A DNA stretch of 64,000 bases from Niastella sp. (lineage in GTDB: Bacteria; Bacteroidota; Bacteroidia; Chitinophagales; Chitinophagaceae). The position numbers and the translations under genes were made by a program. Under the pieces are notes generated by a model that ran no database searches, was not told where the DNA came from, and saw only the letters and a list, made by a program, of their open reading frames with translations. The stretch lies in NCBI GenBank assembly GCA_016710595.1, contig JADJVM010000010.1, forward strand, positions 62,001-126,000, given 5' to 3'. Positions 44,335 to 54,574 of this stretch are shown here, in pieces (the first letter of the stretch is position 1; each line of letters begins with the position of its first letter).

Positions 44335-45681
44335 ATGACGCTGCAACAGCAATTTGAACATACAATTCAGCAGCAACAGTTTTTTTCTAAAAATGATAAA
44401 CTGTTGATTGCCGTTAGTGGCGGTGTAGATAGTGTAGTACTCTGCGATTTATTGTATAATGGCGGATTCTCATTTGCCATAGCACATTGTAATTTTAAAT
44501 TAAGAGAACAAGCGTCAGACGAGGATGAAATTTTTGTAAAAGCATTGGCAGAAAAATATAATGTAGATTTTTTCTCCCGGTCTTTTGATACCGATTCGTT
44601 TGCAAAAAATAACAATATGGGCATACAGGAAGCAGCCCGTAAATTGAGATATGATTTTTTTACAACCCTGGTAAAAGATGCATCACCTCATTTATTTGCA
44701 TTGGCTACTGCCCATCATGCTGATGATAATGTAGAAACATTTTTAATGAATTTTTTTAAAGGTACCGGTATGGCTGGGCTCACCGGCATAGCGGCAAAAT
44801 CTAAGCAATATGATATTTTAATAGTAAGGCCCTTGTTATCTTTTAACAAAGAACAACTTGTACAATATGCCAGGCAACAGGAACTACTGTGGCGGGAAGA
44901 TGCTTCAAATGCTACGGATAAATATACCCGAAACTATTTTAGAAATACACTGATCCCGGGTTTGCAAAATGTATTTCCACAGGTAACACAAAATATATTG
45001 GGCAATATGAAACGATTTGCCGGGGCCAACGAAATTTATCAATATGGCGTACAGCAATTGTGGAAAAAGCAACTGGTACAAAAAGGGGAAGAATGGCATT
45101 GGCCAATCTTGATGTTGCAAAAGGGGCCCGGTACATCCACATTATTATATGAGTTTGTAAAAAATTATGGTTTTTTACCCGGCCAGGTGCCGGATATTAT
45201 GAACCTATGCCAGTCGCTGAGTGGTAAATTTGTTTCCAGTGAAACCCATCGCATATTTCGGAACCGCCGCTGGCTGGTGCTGGCTCCTTTGAGCCCGGCC
45301 GCTTCTCATTTTATAATTGATCATGATTGTACGAATGTTTTTTTTGATAAACAGGTACTCAACATAAAAAAAATTACAGCTCCCGTTAAAATCAATAGGG
45401 ATGAATTTATTGCACAGTTAGATGCAGGTAAATTGCAATACCCTTTATTGCTGCGTAAATATAAAACAGGTGATTATTTTTATCCCCTGGGCTTACCTAA
45501 AAAGAAAAAGCTGAGCCGGTTTTTTATGGATCAAAAATTATCAGTTTCTCAAAAAGAAAAAGTATGGGTAATTGAAAGCCAACGAAAAATTGTATGGATA
45601 ATTGGTTATCGAATTGACGACCGGTTTAAAATAACTGACCACACAAAAAATGTAGTACAAATAAGTGTAACCGGGTTATAA
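44335..45681 (+). CDS. tilS: tRNA(Ile)-lysidine synthase
   Basis: A 448-residue enzyme that converts C34 of tRNA-Ile(CAU) to lysidine, essential for AUA decoding. The PP-loop SGGVDS (28-33) binds ATP; AHCNFKLR, ATAHHADDNVETFLMN and FKGTGMAGLTGI follow as in TilS. The C-terminal domain with GDYFYPLGLPKKKKLSRFF is the TilS substrate-binding domain. Its 3' end lies 6 nt from the convergent rhomboid gene. Confidence 0.95.
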   Translation: MTLQQQFEHTIQQQQFFSKNDKLLIAVSGGVDSVVLCDLLYNGGFSFAIAHCNFKLREQASDEDEIFVKALAEKYNVDFFSRSFDTDSFAKNNNMGIQEAARKLRYDFFTTLVKDASPHLFALATAHHADDNVETFLMNFFKGTGMAGLTGIAAKSKQYDILIVRPLLSFNKEQLVQYARQQELLWREDASNATDKYTRNYFRNTLIPGLQNVFPQVTQNILGNMKRFAGANEIYQYGVQQLWKKQLVQKGEEWHWPILMLQKGPGTSTLLYEFVKNYGFLPGQVPDIMNLCQSLSGKFVSSETHRIFRNRRWLVLAPLSPAASHFIIDHDCTNVFFDKQVLNIKKITAPVKINRDEFIAQLDAGKLQYPLLLRKYKTGDYFYPLGLPKKKKLSRFFMDQKLSVSQKEKVWVIESQRKIVWIIGYRIDDRFKITDHTKNVVQISVTGL

Positions 45682-45687
45682 TCAAAT

Positions 45688-46338
45688 TTATCTCCCAAAA
45701 ATACTGGGATGTTTTAATTCTTCCAGGATACCATTAAACAGTTCAGGTTGTTTGGCTGCAATCAATAAAAGCGTAAATGCAAGGCCAAATAAAGAACCCC
45801 ATAAATGGGCATCATGGTTCACATTATCGCCTCCCTTTTTACTCATATACACACAATATAAAAGATACAAACCGGCATATAACATGGCCGATATTTTTAT
45901 GGCTCCATAAATATAAATACTATTCCAGGGATCAAAAATAATGGCAGCAAAAACCACTGCTGATACAGCGCCTGAGGCTCCCAATGATCGGTAACTGGGA
46001 TTGTTACTGTGTTTTAAATAGCTTGGCAAATCCGATGCGATCAACCCTAAAAAATACAGTGCCAGGTAAGCAGCCGTACCGCCCAGTAAATAATGTGAAA
46101 AATAAATTTCTACTGCCCGGCCAAAGAAAAATAAAGTAAACATATTGAAGAACAAATGCATGAAATCTGCATGTAAAAAGCCGGATGAAATAAACCGTAT
46201 ATATTGGTTTTCTCTTTTTACGCCATACGGCCACATAATAAATTTACTTACAAAAGAAGGGTTACTAAAACCAATCAGTGATACAATCACATTTGCTGCA
46301 ATAAGTGCAAGGGTGATGGGCATTGCCGAAAAATCCAT
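45688..46338 (-). CDS. Rhomboid-family intramembrane serine protease
   Basis: A 216-residue six-TM protein. Ser122 in GASGAVSAV and His178 in NHDAHLWGSLFG are the catalytic dyad, and HADFMHLFFNMF (His56, His61, Asn65) is the oxyanion-site motif on TM2. Cuts TM segments of other proteins; substrate unknown. No extra cytosolic domain. Confidence 0.9.
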   Translation of the reverse strand: MDFSAMPITLALIAANVIVSLIGFSNPSFVSKFIMWPYGVKRENQYIRFISSGFLHADFMHLFFNMFTLFFFGRAVEIYFSHYLLGGTAAYLALYFLGLIASDLPSYLKHSNNPSYRSLGASGAVSAVVFAAIIFDPWNSIYIYGAIKISAMLYAGLYLLYCVYMSKKGGDNVNHDAHLWGSLFGLAFTLLLIAAKQPELFNGILEELKHPSIFGR

Positions 46339-46355
46339 AATTGTTATAATTTTTC

Positions 46356-46363
46356 CAAAAATA
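46356..46363 (-). promoter_or_regulatory. Candidate -7 box (TATTTTTG) for the rhomboid gene
   Basis: TAnnTTTG match 17 nt before the ATG at 46338 on the minus strand. No matching -33 TTG is clear. Confidence 0.35.
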
Positions 46364-46419
46364 GATGAATTGAACCATAATGGTTAACTTGCTATATATG
46401 TTACCAAAGTATTTTTAAA

Positions 46420-46866
46420 ATGCGAAACATAAAAACATATCAATTCATCCTCTTGTCTTTCTTCATCCTCCTAACTACCGGTTTTATAATGAGCGATGTT
46501 AGTGAAAGCAATCATTTTGTTCAAACTTATAGTTTAGCCGGGGAGTGGGAACTGGTGAGTAATACACCCGAACAAACGCTGGTAGGAAGCCGGGTAAAAG
46601 TAGATGACGGCATCAAGGAAGCTGTTTTTACATTGCTAAAAGAAAATTCGCAGTGTTATGAATTGGGTAATATTCATTGGCGGGCTTTAAAAGCTAAGAG
46701 AAAAAATAATTTTCAATTACAACAATTATTAAGCAATTGTACACCGGCAACCAAATCGTATGCACCAGCCAATATTGAATTTGTGAATAACAATGAAATA
46801 AAACTGGTAGGAACAAACCTGGCCGGCCAGTTCAGTACTCAAATTTGGCACAGGGTAATGGAATAA
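46420..46866 (+). CDS. Secreted lipocalin-like protein of unknown function
   Basis: A 148-residue protein with an N-terminal hydrophobic segment (FILLSFFILLTTGFIM) that is a signal peptide or anchor, then SLAGEWELVSNTPEQ and a beta-rich body with two cysteines (SQCYELGN, SNCTPATK). The GEWELV start and the final TQIWHRV resemble lipocalin-like domains. Function unknown; divergent from the rhomboid gene. Confidence 0.72.
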   Translation: MRNIKTYQFILLSFFILLTTGFIMSDVSESNHFVQTYSLAGEWELVSNTPEQTLVGSRVKVDDGIKEAVFTLLKENSQCYELGNIHWRALKAKRKNNFQLQQLLSNCTPATKSYAPANIEFVNNNEIKLVGTNLAGQFSTQIWHRVME

Positions 46867-46975
46867 AACAATGCATTCTATTGCTTTTGTTATAGGATGG
46901 TTATTTACATCACAATTTTATAAACTAACTTGCAATATTATATAGCCTCCCCGGCAATGCGTTATTAAAATTTTT

Positions 46976-48985
46976 ATGAGTAAAAAGAAGAAAGAAAAAA
47001 CAACCAAAAAGACAGCCCCTTCAAATATCGTAAAAGGCACACTGGATATAAGCCGCAGTGGAATGGGCTTTGTAGCAGTAGATGGTTTCGATAAAGATAT
47101 CATGGTGAAACCCCATGATTTTGGAAAAGCATTTGATGGAGATACCGTTGCAGTAAGGATAAATCCCCATCAACAAAATGGCAGGCGAATAGAAGGCAAT
47201 ATCATTTCAGTAGAAGATCGAAAACAAACCGAATTTTTAGGGCAAATCCAGCTTAATGGCAAAATTGCTTTTGTGGTAATAAACGGTGATAAACCCATGC
47301 CCGATTTTTTTATTGCACCCGATAAATTAAATGGCGCTGTAAATGGCGACCGGGTATTGGTGAATTTTTTGAGATGGGACCCGCAAGACCGCAAACCACA
47401 AGGCGAAGTAGTACAAGTAATAACAGCCCGCAATGAAGCCGATATGGCAATGAAGGAAATTTTATTGCAACATGATTTTTCACTTCAGTTTGATGAGGAT
47501 GTATTAAATGAAACGGCTACACTCAGCGAAGCCATTACAGAAACCGAATTAGCTAACCGAAAAGATTTTAGAAAAGCGCTTACTTTTACGATTGATCCGG
47601 CCGATGCAAAAGATTTTGATGATGCCCTCTCTATACAATATCTTGAAAATAATACTTACGAAATAGGGGTGCATATTGCTGATGTGAGCCATTTTGTAAA
47701 GCCCGATTCACCGCTTGATAAATCAGCTTATCAAAGAGCTACCAGTGTATATTTGCCGGACCGGGTAAACCCCATGCTGCCCGAAAAAATTTCGAATGAA
47801 CTCTGCTCACTCAGGCCAAATGAAGATAAATATACTTTCTCTGCCGTTTTTATAATAAACCAAAAAGCAGAAGTGAAAAACGTATGGATTGGCCGGACTG
47901 TGATCCATAGCGATCAGCGCTTTTCTTATGAAGAAGTGCAGGATAGCATCGAAAATAAAACGGGTAAATACCTTAAAGAAATTTTATTGCTCAATGACCT
48001 GGCACAAAAATTCAGAAAAAAACGATTTGCCAATGGGGCGATCAATTTTTCATCACAAGAAGTAAAATTTCAGTTAGATGAAGAAGGTAACCCGATTGGT
48101 ATTGTGATAAAAGAAAGCAAGGAAGCACACCAGCTTATTGAAGAATTTATGTTATTGGCCAATAGGAGTGTAGCAGAATATGTATCTAAAATAAAAGTAA
48201 ATAAAAAACCCATCTTATTCCCTTATCGTATACATGATGAGCCTGATGAAGAAAAGTTGAAACCCTTTGTGGCATTTGCAAAAAAATTCGGCTATCAATT
48301 TGATCTAAAAGATGAATTTACGATTGCTGCTTCCTTTAATGATTTAATGAAGAATGTAAAAGGAAAACCGGAACAGCATGTTTTGGAATTGCTTGCCATC
48401 CGTACCATGGCGAAAGCCTATTATACTACAGAAAACGTAGGCCATTATGGACTTGGCTTTGAACATTATTGTCATTTTACTTCTCCCATCCGGCGATATC
48501 CCGATGTGATGGTGCATCGCATTTTACAACAATGCCTCGATAAAAACCTGCCGGTAAATAAACAATTAGAAGAAAAATGTAAACATTGTAGTGAAAGAGA
48601 AAGGGCCGCCATGGAATGCGAAAGGGCAGGCAATAAATATAAGCAAGTGCAGTATATGCAAAAATTCCTGGGAGAAGAATTTGATGCAGTAATAAGCGGT
48701 GTTTCTACCTTTGGCTTTTGGGCCGAAACAGTCTTGCATAAATGCGAAGGATTGGTAAGTACCCGGGACCTGAACCTGTATGATGATTTCAGGCTTGATG
48801 AAACAGACTACGCATTGCTGGGAGAAAGAACAAAAAAGAAATTCCGTATTGGCGATAAAGTGAAAATAAAAGTGGCGGCTGCTAATCTTAGCCGCAGGCA
48901 ATTAGATTATGATTGGATACCCGACCGGCCATTACGGGTAGCAAAACCAAAATCAAAATCCGAAAAGAAGAAAAAAAAGAAATAA
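46976..48985 (+). CDS. rnr: Ribonuclease R
   Basis: A 669-residue 3'-5' exoribonuclease of the RNB family that degrades structured RNA. Order: cold-shock OB domains (about 20-160), RNB catalytic domain with DPADAKDFDDALS and the Asp cluster, HFTSPIRRYPDVMVHR near residue 500, then an S1 domain (570-650) and a basic tail of lysines. It lacks an extra N-terminal helix-turn-helix found in E. coli RNase R. It is 3 nt from the next gene, so they form an operon. Confidence 0.95.
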   Translation: MSKKKKEKTTKKTAPSNIVKGTLDISRSGMGFVAVDGFDKDIMVKPHDFGKAFDGDTVAVRINPHQQNGRRIEGNIISVEDRKQTEFLGQIQLNGKIAFVVINGDKPMPDFFIAPDKLNGAVNGDRVLVNFLRWDPQDRKPQGEVVQVITARNEADMAMKEILLQHDFSLQFDEDVLNETATLSEAITETELANRKDFRKALTFTIDPADAKDFDDALSIQYLENNTYEIGVHIADVSHFVKPDSPLDKSAYQRATSVYLPDRVNPMLPEKISNELCSLRPNEDKYTFSAVFIINQKAEVKNVWIGRTVIHSDQRFSYEEVQDSIENKTGKYLKEILLLNDLAQKFRKKRFANGAINFSSQEVKFQLDEEGNPIGIVIKESKEAHQLIEEFMLLANRSVAEYVSKIKVNKKPILFPYRIHDEPDEEKLKPFVAFAKKFGYQFDLKDEFTIAASFNDLMKNVKGKPEQHVLELLAIRTMAKAYYTTENVGHYGLGFEHYCHFTSPIRRYPDVMVHRILQQCLDKNLPVNKQLEEKCKHCSERERAAMECERAGNKYKQVQYMQKFLGEEFDAVISGVSTFGFWAETVLHKCEGLVSTRDLNLYDDFRLDETDYALLGERTKKKFRIGDKVKIKVAAANLSRRQLDYDWIPDRPLRVAKPKSKSEKKKKKK

Positions 48986-48988
48986 ACG

Positions 48989-49954
48989 ATGAAATCATTT
49001 GCACAAATATCTTCATTGTTCGAAGAAAAATTTAACCGCAATCATTTTCCTGCAGAACCAGCAAAACTTTACCAGGCTGCTCAGTATGTATTGGGAATCG
49101 GTGGTAAGAGGGTTCGCCCTGCATGTGTATTAATGACAAATGAATTGTTTGCAGAAATTAATGAAGACACTTTTCATGTTGCCATGGCAGTAGAATTGTT
49201 TCATAATTTTACGCTGGTACATGATGATATAATGGACAAAGCCCCCATTCGCAGGGGATTGCCAACCGTACATGAAAAATTTGGCGAATCTACGGCCATT
49301 CTTGCAGGCGATGTATTGTTTGCCCAGGCTTATGATTATCTCATGCGCATAAAGCCCGTTTTCCTGCAACCGGTTTTACGAATTTTTACAAAAACAGCAA
49401 AAGAGGTTTGTGAAGGCCAGCAATTAGATATGGATTTTGAGCAGAAGTCTGATATAAATATGGATGAATATGTGCAGATGATCACACTCAAAACATCGGT
49501 TCTTTTAGCTGCCAGTATGCAATTAGGAGCCATACTCGGCGGGGCAGGAGCTGGTAACCAGGATCAACTTTATGAGTTTGGAAAATACCTGGGCATTGCT
49601 TTCCAGGTGCAGGACGATTATTTAGATACATTTGGCGACCCTCAAAAATTTGGTAAACAAATAGGCGGAGATATCCTTTGTAATAAAAAAACATTTTTAT
49701 GGCTCTATGCAATGGAAGTGGCAAGTGCAGGCCAAAAAGATCAGCTGTTGGAATTATCAAAAAATGATGACCCTAAAAAAGTAGAGAAAGTAACCGCCAT
49801 CTATAAAATGTGTGAGGTAGATGCATGGGCCACTTCGTTGAAAAAGAAATATTTGGAAAAAGCACTTTTCCATCTTGATGAAGTTGCAGTACAAAAAGTG
49901 TATAAAGAGGAATTGAACAAAATTGCTTTACATTTAATGCAACGGGAAAGCTAA
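48989..49954 (+). CDS. Polyprenyl diphosphate synthase
   Basis: A 321-residue trans-isoprenyl diphosphate synthase, probably making the menaquinone side chain (octaprenyl-type) from IPP. GGKRVRPACVLMTNEL binds IPP; the first Asp-rich motif DDIMD (79-83) in LVHDDIMDKAPIRRG and the second, QVQDDYLDTFGD, bind magnesium. Chain length cannot be told with certainty from sequence. Linked to rnr by a 3-nt gap. Confidence 0.92.
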   Translation: MKSFAQISSLFEEKFNRNHFPAEPAKLYQAAQYVLGIGGKRVRPACVLMTNELFAEINEDTFHVAMAVELFHNFTLVHDDIMDKAPIRRGLPTVHEKFGESTAILAGDVLFAQAYDYLMRIKPVFLQPVLRIFTKTAKEVCEGQQLDMDFEQKSDINMDEYVQMITLKTSVLLAASMQLGAILGGAGAGNQDQLYEFGKYLGIAFQVQDDYLDTFGDPQKFGKQIGGDILCNKKTFLWLYAMEVASAGQKDQLLELSKNDDPKKVEKVTAIYKMCEVDAWATSLKKKYLEKALFHLDEVAVQKVYKEELNKIALHLMQRES

Positions 49955-50033
49955 AATTATGAGTTGATTCCCTATTTTATAAATAGATTCCCAATTATTC
50001 TGTATTTTTCCCATATCAAACCAACTGCATTAT

Positions 50034-51737
50034 ATGGCAAATTCCTTATTTCGGAAAAAAAGTATTGAAAGGATTTTAAGAGAAAGCGAAAAAGAGAACG
50101 CTCATCATAATGGTTTAAATAAAGTGTTGGGGGTAAGGGACCTTACCTTTCTCGGTATTGCTGCTGTAGTGGGCGCCGGTATATTTTCTACAATTGGAAA
50201 TGCTTCGTATAATGGAGGGCCGGGTATCTCACTATTATTTGTAATAACTGCTGTTACCTGTGGCTTTTCATCGCTGTGCTATGCCGAGTTTGCCAGCAGG
50301 GTACCTGTGGCTGGTAGCGCTTATACCTATTCTTATGTGGCATTTGGCGAATTGATTGCCTGGATTATTGGCTGGGCGCTCATTTTGGAGTATGCTATTG
50401 GGAATATTGTGGTTGCCATTAGTTGGAGTGGTTACTTTAATAACCTGCTGGTACATGTTTTTCATATTCATTTACCCGACTGGATGCTGGTAGATCCACA
50501 AACAGCTACTGCCGCTTTTAAAACGGCCACACAAGCATTAGCAGGAACTGAAAGCCTGACACCTGAAATGCGTTCGAGTTATGATTTTGCAATACAGGCC
50601 TATCATAATGCACCCATGATTGGTGGTTCACATATCTTTTTTAACCTGCCTGCATTTATTATCGTAGCACTCATTACCTGGGTTGCTTACATCGGCATTA
50701 AAGAAAGTAAGAACATGGCAAACTTTATGGTGATATTTAAAATTGCCGTAATTATTTTTGTAATTATTGCAGGCGCTTTTTTTGTAGATACCAACAATTG
50801 GAAACCCTTTATGCCAAATGGTTTTGAAGGAGTATTAAAAGGGGTATCGGCTGTATTCTATGCCTATATTGGCTTTGATGCTATCTCCACCACTGCAGAA
50901 GAATGTAAAAACCCGCAACGGGACATGCCGAGAGGCATGATTTATTCTTTAATTATTTGTACCGTACTTTATATTTTAATTGCATTGGTATTAACCGGCA
51001 TCGAAAATTATTCAGCGTTTAAAGATGTGAATGATCCGTTGGCATTTGTTTTTGAACACCGTGCCCCCTGGATAGAAAAAATAGTTTCCATTAGTGCGGT
51101 TGTAGCTACCACTTCTGTGTTACTCGTTTTCCAAATTGGCCAGCCCCGTATTTGGATGAGTATGAGCAGGGATGGACTATTGCCGAAACAATTCAAAAAA
51201 ATTCATCCTAAATATCATACCCCTTCATTCTCTACTTTAGTAACAGGTGTAATCGTTGGCCTGGGCGCCCTGTTTATTGAAAGTGGCCTGGTGACAGACC
51301 TTACCAGTATCGGGACACTTTTTGCGTTTGTTCTGGTTTCGGGTGGCGTATTGTTTTTACCCCGTTTGGTAAAAGAAAAAGGAAAATTTCAATTGCCATA
51401 TATTAATGGCCAATATATTATTCCATTATTGGTAATCCTATTCATCTTTGTTTCAAGGGGGCGCATGGTAGATGCTGTAAATAATATTAGTAATGAAGGG
51501 TACCAGGAAGTTTTGTTTTTATTATACATTCTTTTGGCTTCACTCATTAGTGTGTTTACATTTATGAAAAAATATTCTTTCATCCCGGTGATGGGGGTAC
51601 TTTCCTGTATGTACCTAATGATAGAAATACCTTCTGTAAGCTGGCTTTGGTTTTTTGTGTGGATGGGGCTGGGCCTTACCATTTATTTTTTATATGGTTA
51701 CCGAAACAGTGTATTGGCAAAGGAAGGCAAAGCCTAA
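50034..51737 (+). CDS. APC-family amino acid permease
   Basis: A 567-residue cytoplasmic-membrane transporter with about 12-14 hydrophobic segments. The first, VRDLTFLGIAAVVGAGIFS, has the conserved GAGIF helix break; FYAYIGFDAISTTAEECKNP is the TM6-TM7 signature of the CAT-type cationic amino acid transporter branch. An approximately 50-residue loop inserted after TM4 (around TATAAFKTATQALAG) is longer than usual. Likely substrate: a cationic or neutral amino acid. Confidence 0.9.
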   Translation: MANSLFRKKSIERILRESEKENAHHNGLNKVLGVRDLTFLGIAAVVGAGIFSTIGNASYNGGPGISLLFVITAVTCGFSSLCYAEFASRVPVAGSAYTYSYVAFGELIAWIIGWALILEYAIGNIVVAISWSGYFNNLLVHVFHIHLPDWMLVDPQTATAAFKTATQALAGTESLTPEMRSSYDFAIQAYHNAPMIGGSHIFFNLPAFIIVALITWVAYIGIKESKNMANFMVIFKIAVIIFVIIAGAFFVDTNNWKPFMPNGFEGVLKGVSAVFYAYIGFDAISTTAEECKNPQRDMPRGMIYSLIICTVLYILIALVLTGIENYSAFKDVNDPLAFVFEHRAPWIEKIVSISAVVATTSVLLVFQIGQPRIWMSMSRDGLLPKQFKKIHPKYHTPSFSTLVTGVIVGLGALFIESGLVTDLTSIGTLFAFVLVSGGVLFLPRLVKEKGKFQLPYINGQYIIPLLVILFIFVSRGRMVDAVNNISNEGYQEVLFLLYILLASLISVFTFMKKYSFIPVMGVLSCMYLMIEIPSVSWLWFFVWMGLGLTIYFLYGYRNSVLAKEGKA

Positions 51738-51760
51738 TGCAGCAAAAAGATTTTTGACCG

Positions 51761-51768
51761 TAACTTTG
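51761..51768 (+). promoter_or_regulatory. Candidate -7 box (TAACTTTG) for the Smr gene
   Basis: TAnnTTTG match 30 nt before the ATG at 51799. The short inverted repeat TTTGCCTG/CAGGCAAA (51765-51788) lies just downstream and could fold in the leader. No -33 TTG at the right distance. Confidence 0.4.
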
Positions 51769-51798
51769 CCTGTTCTGTGAGCAGGCAAAATTTTTAAT

Positions 51799-52824
51799 AT
51801 GAAATACCAGGTAGGAGATAAAATAATTGTGTTACTCTCCGATGAAGAAGGGGTGGTAAAAGAGATCATCAACGAACAAATGCTGATGATAGAAGTACGT
51901 GGTGTACGTTTTCCGGCATATATGGATCAAATAGATTTTCCTTATTATAAAATGTTCACCCAAAAAAAGCCGGTTGAAAAAAAGAAAATTTATGTGGAGG
52001 ATATAAAAAAAGAAAAAACGGGCCCCAAACAAATTGCTGACAAAAAAGTTTCGGATGGGGTTCTGCTTAGCTTTATACCCATTTACGATAAAGATATATT
52101 TGATGATGATATTGTAGAAAAAATGAAAATCTTTTTGGTGAATCAAAACAACGAAGCGTACCAGTTTGACTACAATGTATATTTTACGGGAGAAAGTTAT
52201 TTCCAGTTAAAGAATACCATCAACCCGCTATCAGAATTTTATTTACACGATCTTGCTTTTGAAGATTTGAGTGACAGCCCCCGGTTTAACTTTGAGTTTA
52301 GCCTGCTTGAGAAAAATAAAAAGAAAGCACCCTTTTTTGAAACCAATTTAAAATTAAAAGCCCGCCAGCTTTTTAAAAAGATTGAAGAAATTAAATTAAA
52401 GAATGAACCCAGTTTTGCATATGAACTTTTTGTGGAATACCCTGATAAGGTAGAAGAAGAAAAAGTTGACCTGGGCAAACTGGGCAGCGCCGGTTACCGG
52501 GTATATGAGGCGGGGAAAATAAGGAATAACCTGCCCCCGGCTCGTTCTGTAATTGATTTACATATTGAAAAACTTACTGACGATCACAAACGCCTTAGCA
52601 ATCATGAAATTTTGATGATGCAGCTTCATGAATTTGAAAAATATTACCAGTTATCTGTTTTACATTTTCAACCTTCGCTGATTGTTATCCATGGTATTGG
52701 TGAAGGGCGATTACGGGACGAGATTCATCAAATATTAAAAACAAAAAAGGAAGTAGCATCATTCATAAACCAATTCCATCCTTTGTATGGCTATGGCGCT
52801 ACCGAAATTTATTTTAAGTATTAG
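51799..52824 (+). CDS. DUF2027 and Smr-domain protein
   Basis: A 341-residue protein found across Bacteroidota. The N-terminus (YQVGDKIIVLLSDEEGVVKE) is a KOW-like beta domain, the middle is a DUF2027 beta-sandwich, and the C-terminal Smr domain (from about 250) has SVIDLHIEKLT and VIHGIGEGRLRDEIH, as in MutS2-type small nucleases. Probably a nucleic-acid-binding or ribosome-rescue nuclease; exact role unknown. Confidence 0.88.
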   Translation: MKYQVGDKIIVLLSDEEGVVKEIINEQMLMIEVRGVRFPAYMDQIDFPYYKMFTQKKPVEKKKIYVEDIKKEKTGPKQIADKKVSDGVLLSFIPIYDKDIFDDDIVEKMKIFLVNQNNEAYQFDYNVYFTGESYFQLKNTINPLSEFYLHDLAFEDLSDSPRFNFEFSLLEKNKKKAPFFETNLKLKARQLFKKIEEIKLKNEPSFAYELFVEYPDKVEEEKVDLGKLGSAGYRVYEAGKIRNNLPPARSVIDLHIEKLTDDHKRLSNHEILMMQLHEFEKYYQLSVLHFQPSLIVIHGIGEGRLRDEIHQILKTKKEVASFINQFHPLYGYGATEIYFKY

Positions 52825-52868
52825 GATGATTGCAATTTTTTAAAATTTAATTTTTTTAATCAACGCTT

Positions 52869-53666
52869 GTGTATTCTGCTTCTCAGTTGGCCAAAAAATA
52901 TATTTCCTTTTATCTAAAAGCTTCCAGCCGTAAAGGGCATGGCATCCATTCTCCTTTTGTATTTGATTTTATAAAGCATATAAAAAACGATAAGTCAGAT
53001 TATGAAGCTTACAAGCCGATTGAAGAAATTAGAAAACAACTTTTAAAAAATAAATCAATCATACCCGTGCAGGATTTTGGGGCTGGATCTGCGGTTATAA
53101 AATCGAAAGACCGGTTCGTGTATAAAATAGCCCAAAGTTCACTTAAGTCAAAACGCTTTGCACGACTGTTTTTCAGGATCATCAAAAAGTTTGAACCTCC
53201 TATTATTATTGAGTTAGGTACTTCTTTTGGCATTACCACAGCCTACATGGCAGCAGCCGGCCCACAATCAAAAATTTACAGCCTGGAAGGGGCTCCTGCT
53301 ATTGCAGCTATCGCCAAAATGAATTTTGAAAAACTACATTTACAAAATATAGGATTAATAGCGGGAGATTTTAAAGATAGCCTACCCAAATTATTGGCTC
53401 AATTACCCTCTTTTGATTTTGCTTTTATTGATGGCAACCACCGGAAAGCGCCTACCTTAGATTATTTTAAACGGTTTAAAGAAAAACGAAATGACAATAG
53501 CCTCCTTATTTTTGACGACATCCATTGGAGCAATGAAATGGAAGAAGCATGGCAAAGCATTCAGCAGGATGCAGAGGTTACCCTTACGATTGATCTTTTT
53601 TATGTAGGAATTGTTTTCTTTAAAAAAGAATTTAAAGTGAAGCAGCATTTTTCTCTTCGTTTTTAA
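52869..53666 (+). CDS. Class I SAM-dependent methyltransferase
   Basis: A 265-residue protein starting at GTG 52869. IIIELGTSFGITTAYMAAA is motif I, FDFAFIDGNHRK and LIFDDIHWSNEM match the O-methyltransferase branch (catechol/caffeoyl-CoA type). An N-terminal stretch with GHGIHSPFVFDFIKHI is the common Bacteroidota version. Substrate unknown. Confidence 0.83.
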   Translation: MYSASQLAKKYISFYLKASSRKGHGIHSPFVFDFIKHIKNDKSDYEAYKPIEEIRKQLLKNKSIIPVQDFGAGSAVIKSKDRFVYKIAQSSLKSKRFARLFFRIIKKFEPPIIIELGTSFGITTAYMAAAGPQSKIYSLEGAPAIAAIAKMNFEKLHLQNIGLIAGDFKDSLPKLLAQLPSFDFAFIDGNHRKAPTLDYFKRFKEKRNDNSLLIFDDIHWSNEMEEAWQSIQQDAEVTLTIDLFYVGIVFFKKEFKVKQHFSLRF

Positions 53667-53816
53667 ATTCAATTAGTTTTGAAAATGAATACCACAGATG
53701 TTTTTGAAATGAAACTTGTTATTGATTAGCACATAGCCTAAAACTTTCCATGATTACCTGTGTGGGCTCATTTGTCAATTAAGAACTTGATTTTCCTTTT
53801 TGAAATTATTTACTAT

Positions 53817-53824
53817 TATTTTTG
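53817..53824 (+). promoter_or_regulatory. Candidate -7 box (TATTTTTG) for the rluF-like gene
   Basis: TAnnTTTG match ending 10 nt before the ATG at 53835. It supports that start over the in-frame GTG at 53760. A TTG is at 53800-53802, nearer than ideal. Confidence 0.4.
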
Positions 53825-53834
53825 TTGTATAAAG

Positions 53835-54569
53835 ATGGATACCAGCTTAAATAAATATATCAGCGATAGTGGCTTCTGCAGCAGGCGGGAAGCTGATAAA
53901 TATATAGAAGATTGCAGGGTGACGATAAATGGTAAAGATGCCCATAAAGGAAACCGGGTGATGGCAGGTGATATTGTAGAAGTAGATGGTGAACCTTTAA
54001 AGAAAAATGTGGAACGGGTGTATATGATGCTGAATAAGCCCAAAGGAATCACCTGCACTACAGACAGGAAAGACAAATCAAACATTATTGATTATATAAA
54101 TTATAAGACACGGATTTTCCCGATAGGCAGATTGGATAAGCTTTCTGAAGGATTAATATTCTTAACCAATGATGGTGATATCGTAAACAAAATATTAAGG
54201 GCCGGCAATGGCCATGAAAAAGAATATATCGTAACAGTGGATAAACCCATTCATCAAATATTCATAAATAGTATGCGCAATGGCGTTCGTATTTTGGGAA
54301 CTACCACCAAAAAATGTTTTGTAAAACAGGAAGCAGACAATCGTTTCCGGATTATTCTTACACAGGGATTAAACAGGCAAATAAGAAGAATGTGTGAAGT
54401 ATTAGGATTTAAAGTTACATCCTTAAAAAGAATAAGGATCATGAATATGACAATAACCGGGATTGCCCCGGGTAAATGGCGTTTTTTTACCGCTCCTGAA
54501 ATGGCCATGATAAATGAAATGCTTATGAACAGTAGTAATACCTCGGATGGAGAAGGGATGGGTGAATGA
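53835..54569 (+). CDS. rluF: Pseudouridine synthase, RluF/RluB family
   Basis: A 244-residue RNA pseudouridine synthase. The N-terminal S4 domain (LNKYISDSGFCSRREADKYI) binds RNA; PIGRLDKLSEGLIFLTNDGD holds the catalytic Asp (GRLDKxSEG as in RluF, which acts on 23S rRNA U2604 and tRNA-Tyr); GLNRQIRRMCEVLGFKV is the late motif. ATG 53835 is chosen because upstream residues are hydrophobic and unrelated to the S4 domain. Confidence 0.88.
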   Translation: MDTSLNKYISDSGFCSRREADKYIEDCRVTINGKDAHKGNRVMAGDIVEVDGEPLKKNVERVYMMLNKPKGITCTTDRKDKSNIIDYINYKTRIFPIGRLDKLSEGLIFLTNDGDIVNKILRAGNGHEKEYIVTVDKPIHQIFINSMRNGVRILGTTTKKCFVKQEADNRFRIILTQGLNRQIRRMCEVLGFKVTSLKRIRIMNMTITGIAPGKWRFFTAPEMAMINEMLMNSSNTSDGEGMGE

Positions 54570-54574
54570 AAATA